Of a stretch of 64,000 nucleotides of DNA, positions 47,974 through 56,200 are shown piece by piece; positions within the stretch are counted from its first letter, which is position 1; the number at the start of each line of letters is the position of its first letter. The translations under genes and the position numbers were made by a program. The DNA is taken from contig NZ_JBODSD010000001.1 of assembly GCF_050632745.1 (NCBI RefSeq), positions 1,116,001-1,180,000 on the forward strand, written 5' to 3'. The stretch is from Mumia sp050632745. Lineage in GTDB: Bacteria; Actinomycetota; Actinomycetes; Propionibacteriales; Nocardioidaceae. The notes below the pieces were generated by a model. The model worked only from the letters and a program-made list of their open reading frames with translations, made no database searches and was not told the origin of the DNA.

Positions 47974-49455
47974 GTGCCTTCCCTCGACGACGTCGCCAGC
48001 CATCAGACCAGCCTCGACGCTGCGGACATGGAGTGGCTCCACCAGCTCGTCGCGGACTGGCAGATCCTCGCCGACCTCTCGTTCGCCGACCTCGTCCTCT
48101 GGCTGCCGGACGCGGAGGGCAAGGGGTTCTGGGCGGGAGCGCAGATGCGGCCCACGACGGGCGTGACGGCCCACCTCGACGACGTCGTCGGTGACTTCGT
48201 CCCCCGCAACCGTCGGCCCACGATCGACGCGGCGTTCCGCGACGGACGCGTCGTCCGGGAGGGGGATCCCGAGTGGCGCGACGACATCCCCGTACGCCTC
48301 GAGACCATCCCCGTACGCCGGGACGGCGAGGTCATCGCGGTGATCGCGCGCAGCACGAACCTCCTCGGCGTACGGACGCCGAGCCGCCTCGAGCTCGCGT
48401 ACCTCGCGATGGCCGACGACCTCACGGAGATGATCAGCGAGGGCGCCTTCCCCTTGCCGGGAGAGCAGTCCGACCTCTCGCACTCGCCCCGGGTCGGCGA
48501 CGGGCTGATCCGGACCGACGCGTCCGGGCACGTGACGTACGCCAGCCCCAACGGCGTGTCCGCCTTCCGGCGGCTCGGCGTGACCGGCGACCTCGAAGGT
48601 GCTGACCTGGCGGAGGTGACCCGGACGCTGATCGCCGCCCCGAACCGCCCCACCGACCAGGCGACGTTGCCCACCCTCACCGGCCGCACCGGCACCCAGG
48701 CCGAGCTGGAGAACGGGGACGCCTCGCTCAGCCTGCGCGCGATCCCGCTGCGGTCGGCCGGGGAGCCGTCCGGCGCTCTGGTGCTCCTGCGCGACGTCAC
48801 CGAGCTGCGACGGCGCGAGCGCGAGCTGATGAGCAAGGAGGCGACGATCCGGGAGATCCACCACCGGGTCAAGAACAACCTCCAGACCGTCCAGGCGCTG
48901 CTGCGGCTGCAGGCCCGGCGGATGGAGACCGGCGCCGGGCGCGAGGCGCTGGAGGAGGCCGTACGCCGCATCGGCTCGATCGCGGTCGTCCACGAGACGC
49001 TGAGCCAGGCGTTCGACGAGAAGGTCGAGTTCGACGAGGTCGCGGACCGGCTGCGGACGATGGTGGCGGAGGTGGCCTCGCCGGCCCGGAGCGTCACCAC
49101 CGAGCGGGTGGGGTCGTTCGGCGAGCTGCCCGCGGAGGTCGCGACGCCGCTCGCGATGGTGCTCACCGAGCTGATCCAGAACGCCGCCGAGCACGCGTTC
49201 GGCGAGGAGGAGCGCGGCCACGTCGTGGTCGAGGTGCGCAAGCGGGGGGACGTGCTGGACGTGGCCGTCCTCGACGACGGGGTCGGGCTGCCCGCGGGGT
49301 TCGACCCGCGGGCGACCACGAGCCTCGGAGTCTCGATCGTGGCGACGCTGGTCGAGTCCGAGCTCGGGGGAGTGCTGTCCTTCGGGCCGCGTCACCCGGC
49401 TACGGGCGGCGGGGGCACGAAGGTGCGTCTCGAGGTGCCGCTCGCGGGCCGGTGA
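47974..49455 (+). CDS. pdtaS: PdtaS-type cytosolic sensor histidine kinase
   Basis: 493 residues from GTG 47974, with a TACGCT -10-like element at 47961. Order: N-terminal GAF-like domain (LADLSFADLVLWLPDAEG), PAS domain (DGLIRTDASGHVTYASPNGVSAFRRLGV), HisKA_2 with the phospho-acceptor His in REIHHRVKNNLQTVQALLRLQARRM, and HATPase (LTELIQNAAEHAF, DDGVGLPAGFD). No membrane segment. PdtaS of M. tuberculosis phosphorylates the RNA-binding antiterminator PdtaR and lies next to whiB1, as here. Confidence 0.93.
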   Translation: MPSLDDVASHQTSLDAADMEWLHQLVADWQILADLSFADLVLWLPDAEGKGFWAGAQMRPTTGVTAHLDDVVGDFVPRNRRPTIDAAFRDGRVVREGDPEWRDDIPVRLETIPVRRDGEVIAVIARSTNLLGVRTPSRLELAYLAMADDLTEMISEGAFPLPGEQSDLSHSPRVGDGLIRTDASGHVTYASPNGVSAFRRLGVTGDLEGADLAEVTRTLIAAPNRPTDQATLPTLTGRTGTQAELENGDASLSLRAIPLRSAGEPSGALVLLRDVTELRRRERELMSKEATIREIHHRVKNNLQTVQALLRLQARRMETGAGREALEEAVRRIGSIAVVHETLSQAFDEKVEFDEVADRLRTMVAEVASPARSVTTERVGSFGELPAEVATPLAMVLTELIQNAAEHAFGEEERGHVVVEVRKRGDVLDVAVLDDGVGLPAGFDPRATTSLGVSIVATLVESELGGVLSFGPRHPATGGGGTKVRLEVPLAGR

Positions 49456-49499
49456 CCGCCTCGACGAGCCGGTCGGGCGGGTCGCCCCCGGACGTACGA

Positions 49500-49532
49500 A
49501 GGTCCCGCCCCGCGGGTGCGGGAACGGGACCT
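49500..49532. terminator. hairpin between pdtaS and whiB1
   Basis: AGGTCCCG (49500-49507) pairs with CGGGACCT (49525-49532), with further CCCCGC/GCGGG pairing inside. The two flanking genes converge, so it probably terminates both. Confidence 0.7.
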
Positions 49533-49580
49533 GGGTGCGACGGCGTACGGCCTGCCGGCCGCGCCAGTCGGGAGAGCGGG

Positions 49581-49832
49581 TCAGGCGGTGCGGATGCGGG
49601 CCCGAGCCGTACGGCGCTTGAGAGCGCGGCGCTCGTCCTCGCTCATGCCGCCCCAGACGCCATGGTCCTGTCCGGACTCCAGAGCCCACGTGAGACACTG
49701 CTCGCGGACGTCGCAGCGACGGCACACCACCTTCGCCTCCTCGACCTGCGAGATCGCCGGGCCCGTACTCCCGATCGGGAAGAACAGCTCCGGGTCCTCG
49801 TCGAGGCAGGCAGCGTGGTGACGCCAGTCCAT
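49581..49832 (-). CDS. whiB1: WhiB1 iron-sulfur transcriptional regulator
   Basis: 83 residues. Four cluster cysteines: C9 (HHAACLDEDPELFF), C37 and C40 (VVCRRCDVREQC) and C46. Then the WhiB G[VI]WGG turn (HGVWGGMSEDERRALKRR) and a basic tail. WhiB1 binds the 4Fe-4S cluster and the principal sigma factor and senses nitric oxide. Convergent with pdtaS, as in mycobacteria. A CRP-like site lies 50 bases upstream. Confidence 0.95.
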   Translation of the reverse strand: MDWRHHAACLDEDPELFFPIGSTGPAISQVEEAKVVCRRCDVREQCLTWALESGQDHGVWGGMSEDERRALKRRTARARIRTA

Positions 49833-49881
49833 GGCGAAACGTCCTTTCTTCTGACCGCGAGAGGGGCCGCGATCTCTACGT

Positions 49882-49897
49882 TGTGAATGACTTCACG
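49882..49897. promoter_or_regulatory. CRP-like site upstream of whiB1
   Basis: TGTGAATGACTTCACG fits the CRP consensus TGTGA-N6-TCACA except for the last base. It lies 50 bases before the whiB1 start. Mycobacterial whiB1 is also controlled by the cAMP receptor protein. Confidence 0.7.
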
Positions 49898-50023
49898 AGC
49901 GGGGGCGAATGCGTGCGGATCCCTACCGTGAAGGAGGGGGGTCCGAGCATCCGATCTGCCGTCCTGCGCCCGGAAACACACCGTGAATCAGCGCTGAACA
50001 GCAGCACTATGATCGTCGCAAGA

Positions 50024-50038
50024 AACACGTGTTAACAC
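50024..50038. promoter_or_regulatory. overlapping palindromes upstream of a membrane protein gene
   Basis: AACACGTGTT (50024-50033) and GTGTTAACAC (50029-50038) are perfect 10-bp palindromes that overlap, in an AT-richer region 31 bases before GTG 50069. Possible operator or promoter element; the far end of the same gap holds the whiB1 promoter. Confidence 0.45.
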
Positions 50039-50068
50039 AAGAGCAATACGACCGAAGGAGCCTGTTCC

Positions 50069-50473
50069 GTGGGTCACACCACGCCTGCGCCGACGCCCAG
50101 GATCACCGTAGCCGCCCTGCTCCTCGCCGTCGAGGGTCTTGCGCTGGTGGTCTTCGCCGTCCTGGACCTCCTGGACCTCCATCGGGACCGTGCGGTGCTG
50201 GCGATCGGGACCTCGATCTTCTTCTTCGCCTACGCCGCACTGCTGCTCGTCTCAGCACGTGGGCTGTGGCGCCTCCAGAGCTGGGTCCGGGCGCCGATCG
50301 CGTTCACCCAGCTGATCCAGCTCGGCCTCGCCTGGAACCTCCGCGAGGCGGCGCCACCGCTGGCCGGCGTGTTCGTCGTGGTCGCCGCGGCCGTCCTCTG
50401 GGGCACGCTCTCGCCGGCGACGAGTCGCATCCTCAAGGCCGTCGACGACGAGGCGCGCGCGTCCCAGCTGTGA
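50069..50473 (+). CDS. small integral membrane protein
   Basis: 134 residues from GTG 50069 with GAAGGAG nine bases upstream. Four membrane segments: ITVAALLLAVEGLALVVFAVLDLL, AVLAIGTSIFFFAYAALLLVSARGLW, PIAFTQLIQLGLAWNL, PPLAGVFVVVAAAVLWGTL. Similar uncharacterised proteins are found across actinomycetes. Function unknown. It is 171 bases upstream of malic enzyme on the same strand. Confidence 0.8.
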   Translation: MGHTTPAPTPRITVAALLLAVEGLALVVFAVLDLLDLHRDRAVLAIGTSIFFFAYAALLLVSARGLWRLQSWVRAPIAFTQLIQLGLAWNLREAAPPLAGVFVVVAAAVLWGTLSPATSRILKAVDDEARASQL

Positions 50474-50644
50474 CGCGTGTGGTTGAATAGGCCGCGGGTC
50501 ACCCCCTCTTCACCGCTCCCGCGGCCAGACCGGCCGTGCGTGGGGCTCCGGTTCCCGGTCCCGTTCTCGACCGGTCCGTCCTTCGTCGGCGCTGTCCGTG
50601 CTGCGGGGACGTGTCTCCTTTTCTCTCTCCAGTGAGGTTCTGTC

Positions 50645-51841
50645 GTGGTTGCCGAGTCAGTCGACCGTGTCCCGTTCTCGTCGCAGTTCGCGGGGGACCC
50701 GGTATTCGACGTACACCGGGGCGGCAAGATGGAGATCACCGCGACCGCGCCGCTGCGTGACGCCGACGACCTCTCCCTGTCGTACACGCCGGGCGTCGCC
50801 CGCGTCTGCGAGGCCATCGCCGCCGACCCGACGGTGGCCGACGACTACACCTGGGTCCCCAACACGGTCGCGGTCGTCACCGACGGCTCCGCGGTGCTCG
50901 GCCTGGGCGACATCGGCCCCACGGCGTCGCTGCCGGTGATGGAGGGCAAGGCCGTCCTCTTCAAGCAGTTCGGCGGGGTCGACGCCATCCCGCTCGCCCT
51001 CGACGTGCGCGACCCGGACGACTTCGTCGACACGGTCGTCCGGATGGCGCCGAGCTTCGGTGGGATCAACCTCGAGGACATCGCGGCTCCGCGCTGCTTC
51101 GAGATCGAGCGCGCCCTGCAGGCACGGGTCGACATCCCCGTCTTCCACGACGACCAGCACGGGACGGCGATCGTCACGCTGGCGGCGCTGCTCAACGCGC
51201 TGCGGCTGACCGAGCGCGAGATCGAGGACACCAAGGTCGTGATCTCGGGCGCCGGTGCTGCCGGCGTCGCGATCGCCCGCATCCTGCAGGCCAGCGGGGT
51301 CCGCAAGCTCGCGGTCGTGGACCGCGGCGGCGTCATCCACCAGGCCCGCACGGACCTCACGCCGATCAAGGCGGAGCTCGCGTACGAGACCAGCGAGTGG
51401 GGTCGTACGGGGCAGCTCTCGGACGCGCTCCACGGCGCCGACGTGTTCATCGGCGTCTCGGGCGGCACGGTCGGGGAGTCGGCGATCGAGCGGATGGCCG
51501 ACGACGCCATCGTGTTCGCGCTCGCCAACCCGACGCCCGAGGTGCACCCGGACATCGCCCGCCGTCACGCGCGGGTGGTCGCCACGGGGCGGTCGGACTA
51601 CCCCAACCAGATCAACAACGTGCTGGCGTTCCCGGGCCTGTTCCGGGGGGCGCTGGACGTCCGCGCGTCGCGGGTGACGGAGGGCATGAAGGTCGCCGCG
51701 GCCCGGGCGCTGTCGGAGCTGGTGGGCGACCGGCTCAGCCCGTCGTACGTCATCCCCTCGCCGTTCGACGAGCGGGTGGCGCCGGCGGTGGCGGGTGCGG
51801 TGATGGCCGCGGCCCGTCGCGACGGCGTCGCGCGTCGGTAG
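50645..51841 (+). CDS. NAD(P)-dependent malic enzyme
   Basis: 398 residues from GTG 50645. Oxidatively decarboxylates malate to pyruvate. Motifs: LSYTPGVARVCEAIAADP, VAVVTDGSAVLGLGDIGP, EGKAVLFKQFGGVDAIPLAL, GINLEDIAAPRCFEIERAL, FHDDQHGTAIVTLAALLNAL and the Rossmann KVVISGAGAAGVAIARIL. This is the short bacterial form without a phosphotransacetylase domain. The 171-base leader is C/T-rich (TTTTCTCTCTCC at 50619) and shows no obvious riboswitch. Confidence 0.95.
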   Translation: MVAESVDRVPFSSQFAGDPVFDVHRGGKMEITATAPLRDADDLSLSYTPGVARVCEAIAADPTVADDYTWVPNTVAVVTDGSAVLGLGDIGPTASLPVMEGKAVLFKQFGGVDAIPLALDVRDPDDFVDTVVRMAPSFGGINLEDIAAPRCFEIERALQARVDIPVFHDDQHGTAIVTLAALLNALRLTEREIEDTKVVISGAGAAGVAIARILQASGVRKLAVVDRGGVIHQARTDLTPIKAELAYETSEWGRTGQLSDALHGADVFIGVSGGTVGESAIERMADDAIVFALANPTPEVHPDIARRHARVVATGRSDYPNQINNVLAFPGLFRGALDVRASRVTEGMKVAAARALSELVGDRLSPSYVIPSPFDERVAPAVAGAVMAAARRDGVARR

Positions 51842-51850
51842 CCTTTCTCG

Positions 51851-52013
51851 CTGGTCGAGTAGCCGGCGGAGCGCTAGCGGAGTCGGCGTATCGAGACCCG
51901 GTCGGTCTCGATACGCGGCTCGCCCAGGGGCTCGCCGCTACTCGACCAGCGGGCGTCGCCGCTACTCGACCAGCGGACGTCGCCGCTACTCGACCAGCGG
52001 ACCTCGCCCGAGG
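51851..52013. repeat. interspersed palindromic repeat, copy D, intergenic
   Basis: The full element spans 51851-51949: CTGGTCGAGTAG ... CTACTCGACCAG outer arms, GTATCGAGACC (51888-51898) and GGTCTCGATAC (51904-51914) inner arms. The right end CGTCGCCGCTACTCGACCAG is then repeated twice with a 24-base period, decaying by 52013. It fills the gap between malic enzyme and the oxidoreductase gene and is the reference copy for the versions inside the hut genes. Confidence 0.92.
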
Positions 52014-52042
52014 GCGCGGCGACTCGTGGGTAGGGTGCGGAC

Positions 52043-53011
52043 ATGTTTGCCGTGTACGCCGAGTCCTTCAGCAACGACGACCCGCTCTCCGGCCTCGTGG
52101 TGGGTGAGCGCCCCGACCCCGAGGTCCCGGACGGGTGGACGACCGTCACCGTCAAGGCCGCCTCGCTGAACCACCACGACGTGTGGTCCCTGCGGGGCGT
52201 GGGTCTGCGCGAGGAGCAGCTGCCGATGATCCTCGGCTGCGACGCCGCGGGCTACGACGAGGACGGCAACGAGGTCGTCGTCCACGCCGTGATCAGCGAC
52301 CCGTCCTGGACGGGCGACGAGACGCACGACCCTAAGCGGTCGCTGCTCTCCGAGCGCTACCAGGGGACGTTCGCCGACAAGGTCGTGGTGCCGCGCCGCA
52401 ACGTGGTGCCGAAGCCGGCCGGCCTGTCGTTCGAGGAGGCGGCGTGCCTCCCGACGGCCTGGTTGACCGCCTACCGGATGCTCTTCACCCAGTCCGGCCT
52501 CAAGCCCGGCGACACCGTCCTCGTCCAGGGAGCGGGCGGTGGCGTGTCGACGGCGCTGATCACGCTGGCGCACGCCGCCGGGATCCGCGTCTACGCGACG
52601 AGTCGCGACGCGGCCAAGCGCGCCCGCGCGCTCGAGATCGGGGCCGACGAGGTCTTCGAGTCCGGAGCGCGGCTGCCTGCGCGCGTCGACGCCGTGATGG
52701 AGACCGTCGGCGCCGCCACCTGGTCTCACTCGGTGAAGTCGCTCAAGCCGGGCGGCACGATCGTCATCGCCGGCGCGACGTCGGGCAACAACCCGTCGCA
52801 GGCCGAGCTGACGCGCATCTTCTTCCTCCAGCTGCGTGTCCAGGGCTCGACGATGGGGACGCGTACGGAGCTCGCCCAGCTCGTCGAGTTCCTCGACGTG
52901 ACCGGCACGAAGCCGCTGATCGACCAGGTGATCCCGATGACCGACGCCGCGAAGGGCTTCGAGGCCGTGGCGTCGGGGGACGTGTTCGGCAAGATCGTCC
53001 TGACCCGCTGA
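52043..53011 (+). CDS. zinc-binding dehydrogenase/quinone oxidoreductase family protein
   Basis: 322 residues from ATG 52043. Medium-chain dehydrogenase fold: KAASLNHHDVWSLRGVGL, LGCDAAGYDEDGNEVVVHAV, KPAGLSFEEAACLPTAWLTAYRML, then VLVQGAGGGVSTALITLAHAAGIRVYATSRD as the NADP loop. The structural zinc-lobe cysteines are absent, as in quinone-oxidoreductase-type members. Substrate unknown. Two terminator hairpins follow. Confidence 0.9.
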   Translation: MFAVYAESFSNDDPLSGLVVGERPDPEVPDGWTTVTVKAASLNHHDVWSLRGVGLREEQLPMILGCDAAGYDEDGNEVVVHAVISDPSWTGDETHDPKRSLLSERYQGTFADKVVVPRRNVVPKPAGLSFEEAACLPTAWLTAYRMLFTQSGLKPGDTVLVQGAGGGVSTALITLAHAAGIRVYATSRDAAKRARALEIGADEVFESGARLPARVDAVMETVGAATWSHSVKSLKPGGTIVIAGATSGNNPSQAELTRIFFLQLRVQGSTMGTRTELAQLVEFLDVTGTKPLIDQVIPMTDAAKGFEAVASGDVFGKIVLTR

Positions 53012-53013
53012 CA

Positions 53014-53041
53014 CCGTTTGCGGTGGGAGCACCGCAAACGG
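53014..53041. terminator. hairpin terminator 1
   Basis: CCGTTTGCGGTG (53014-53025) pairs perfectly with CACCGCAAACGG (53030-53041) around GGAG, three bases after the dehydrogenase stop. Confidence 0.75.
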
Positions 53042-53078
53042 AAGGCCCGCCGATCCGGTCGTGGATCGGCGGGCCTTC
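53041..53078. terminator. hairpin terminator 2 (bidirectional)
   Basis: GAAGGCCCGCCGATCC (53041-53056) pairs perfectly with GGATCGGCGGGCCTTC (53063-53078) around six bases. Together with the hairpin just before, it separates convergent genes (dehydrogenase and DUF6104). Confidence 0.85.
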
Positions 53079-53091
53079 GTGGTTCTGCTGC

Positions 53092-53268
53092 TCAGTCGTC
53101 CTCGTCGTCGAGGCGCGCCAGCCAGGTGGCGAGCCGCTCGACGGGGACCTCGAACTCCGGGTTCAGGTCGACGAACTCCTGCAGCCGCTCCGAGAGCCAC
53201 GCGAACGTGAGCTCCTCGTCGCCGCGACGGGAGGCCAGCTCCTCGATCCCACGGTCGGTGAAGTACAC
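53092..53268 (-). CDS. DUF6104 family protein
   Basis: 58 residues from GTG 53268, preceded by AGAGGAGGA. The sequence starts VYFTDRGIEELASRRGDEEL, continues TFAWLSERLQEFVDLNPEFE and ends VPVERLATWLARLDDEDD. It matches the small acidic DUF6104 proteins found next to the 2-oxoglutarate dehydrogenase gene in streptomycetes and relatives. It starts 20 bases after the kgd stop on the same strand, so it is likely co-transcribed. Function unknown. Confidence 0.85.
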   Translation of the reverse strand: MYFTDRGIEELASRRGDEELTFAWLSERLQEFVDLNPEFEVPVERLATWLARLDDEDD

Positions 53269-53287
53269 CGGTCCTCCTCTGCGCCGA

Positions 53288-56200
53288 TCAGGCGAACGTG
53301 CGCTCCATGAGCGCCTTGTTCTCCTCGACGTGACGCTTGTGGTTGCCGACCGACGGGGCGGCCGACGCGTCGCGCGAGACCCGGACCAGCGGCAGCTCGA
53401 GCTCCGGCGCCAGGTTCAGCGCCATGAACGGCCACGGACCCTGGTTGGCGGGCTCGTCCTGGACCCAGCGGACCTCGGACACGTTCGGGTACTTCGCGAG
53501 CTCGGCGTTGATCTCGTCCAGCGGCAGCGGGTAGAGCTGCTCGACGCGGACGACCGCCGTACGGATCCCGTCCTTCTCGACCTTGTCGCGCGTCGCGAGG
53601 ACGTCGTACGCGACCCGGCCGGAGGTGAGGACGACCCGCTCGACCTTGCTCGCGTCCAGGCTCCCCTCGGCGGGGTCGGCCAGCACCGGCTGGAACGCAC
53701 CCGACGTGAAGTCCTCCGGCTGCGAGGTCGCGGCCTTCAGGCGCAGGAGCTGCTTCGGCGTGAACACGATCAGCGGACGGTGCTCGCTCTCGAGGTTCTG
53801 CTTGCGGAGCAGGTGGAAGTACGACGCGGGGGTCGACGGCTGCGCGACGACCATCGCGTCCTCCGCCGCGAGCTGGAGGAACCGCTCGATGCGGGCCGAC
53901 GAGTGGTCGGGACCCTGGCCCTCGTAGCCGTGCGGCAGGAGCAGGACGACGCCCGACTTCTGGCCCCACTTCGCCTCGCCGGCCGAGATGTACTCGTCGA
54001 TGACGGACTGCGCGCCGTTGACGAAGTCGCCGAACTGCGCCTCCCACATCGTGAGCGCCTCGGGCCGCGCCACCGAGTAGCCGTACTCGAAGCCGAGCGC
54101 GGCGTACTCGCTGAGCAGCGAGTCGTAGATGTAGAACGTGCCCTGGTCGTCGCTCATCCGCGTCAGCGGCGTCCACTCGGCACCGGTACGACGGTCGATG
54201 ATCGTCGCGAACCGCTGGGAGAACGTGCCGCGACGCGAGTCCTGTCCCGCCAGGCGCACCGGGCGCCCGTCGAGGAGGAGCGAGCCGATGGCGATGATCT
54301 CGCCGGTCCCCCAGTCGATCGGGCCGGCGGTGATCGACGCCGCGCGGCGCTGGAGCTGAGGGAGCACCTTCGGGTGGACCGTGAAGCCGTCGGGGACGCT
54401 GGTGTACGCCTCGGCGACCGCCTTGAGCGTCTCCGGCGTCACCGCCGTCTCCAGGCGCGGCAGCTCGGGCTTCTCCGGGTACTCCGGCGCCGTCTGGTAC
54501 TCGTCGACGGTGCTGGCCTCGGCGAAGACGCGCTGCAGCTGGTCCTGGTAGTCCTTGAGCGCGCTCTCGGCCTCCTCCATCGTGATGTCGCCACGACCGA
54601 CGAGAGCCGACGTGTAGAGCACACGGACCGACTTCTTCTTCTCGATCACGTCGTACATCAGCGGCTGGGTGAAGCTCGGGTCGTCGCCCTCGTTGTGACC
54701 GCGCTTGCGGTACGTGATCAGGTCGATCACGACGTCGCTCTTGAACGCCTTGCGGTACTCGTAGGCCAGCTGGGCGATGCGGATGCACGCCTCGGGGTCG
54801 TCGCCGTTGACGTGGAAGATCGGCGCCTGGATCATCCGGGCGACGTCGGTGGCGTACGTCGAGGACCGCGAGGAGCTCGGCGAGGTGGTGAAGCCGACCT
54901 GGTTGTTGACGATCACGTGGATCGTGCCGCCGGTGCGGTAGCCGCGCAGCTGGGAGAGGTTGAGCGTCTCCGCCACCACGCCCTGGCCGGCGAACGCCGC
55001 GTCGCCGTGGATGAGCAGCGGGAGGATCGGGAACTCCTCGCCGCGGTTCAGCCGGTCCTGCTTGGCGCGCGTGATGCCCTCGAGCACCGGGTCGACGACC
55101 TCGAGGTGCGACGGGTTCGCGGCGACGGACACCTTGATGGTGTCGCCGTTGGCCGCGGTGAACTCGCCCTCGACGCCGAGGTGGTACTTCACGTCGCCCG
55201 AGCCCTGCACGGTCCGCGGGTCGATGTTGCCCTCGAACTCACGGAAGACGTAGCCCGGGTTCTTGCCGGCGATGTTGACCAGGACGTTGAGGCGTCCGCG
55301 GTGCGCCATGCCGATGCAGACCTCGTCGAGCTCGTCGGCCGCAGCAGCCTCGCAGATCTCGTCGACGAGCGGGATCGTCGTCTCGGAGCCCTCGAGGCTG
55401 AAGCGCTTCTGCCCGACGAACTTCGTCTGCAGGAACGTCTCGAACGCCTCGGCCTGGTTGAGCTTGTGCAGGATCCGCAGCTGCTCCTCGCGGGGCGGCT
55501 TGGAGTGCTCGCGCTCGACGCGCTCCTGGATCCAGAGCCGCTGCTCGGGGTCCTGGATGTGCATGTACTCGATGCCCGACGTGCGGGCGTACGAGTCCCG
55601 GAGGATCCCGAGGATCTCGCGCAGCTTCATGAAGCGACGCTCGCGCCCGCCGAACGAGCCCGTGGCGAACTCGCGCTCGAGGTCCCACAGCGTCAGACCG
55701 TGCGAGGAGATCTCGAGGTCGGGGTGGCTGCGGGGGGAGTGGTCGAGCGGGTTCGTGTCGGCCATCAGGTGGCCGCGGACGCGGAAGGCGTGGATCAGCT
55801 CGAGCACGCGCGCCTGGCGGTGCACCTCGTCGTCGTGGCTGACGGCGATGTCGCGGGCCCAGCGGATCGGCTCGTAGGGGATCTTGAGCGCGCGGAAGAT
55901 CTCGTCGTAGAAGCCGTCCTCTCCGAGGAGCAGCCCGCTGACGCGACGGAGGAAGTCGCCGGACTGCGCGCCCTGGATGATGCGGTGGTCGTAGGTCGAC
56001 GTCAGCGTCATCATCTTGGAGATCGCCTGGGTGGCGATCGTGTGCTCGGAGGCGCCCTGGAACTCCGGCGGGTAGTCCATCGAGCCGACGCCGATGATGG
56101 CGCCCTGGCCCTTCATCAGGCGCGGCACCGAGTGGTTGGTGCCGATGGTGCCGGGGTTGGTGAGGCTGATCGTCGTGCCCTGGAAGTCGGCGACGGTCAG

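Noticed and set aside
50474..50644. Riboswitch or attenuator in the malic enzyme leader
   Set aside because: C/T-rich stretch only; no conserved riboswitch pairing or leader peptide could be recognised.
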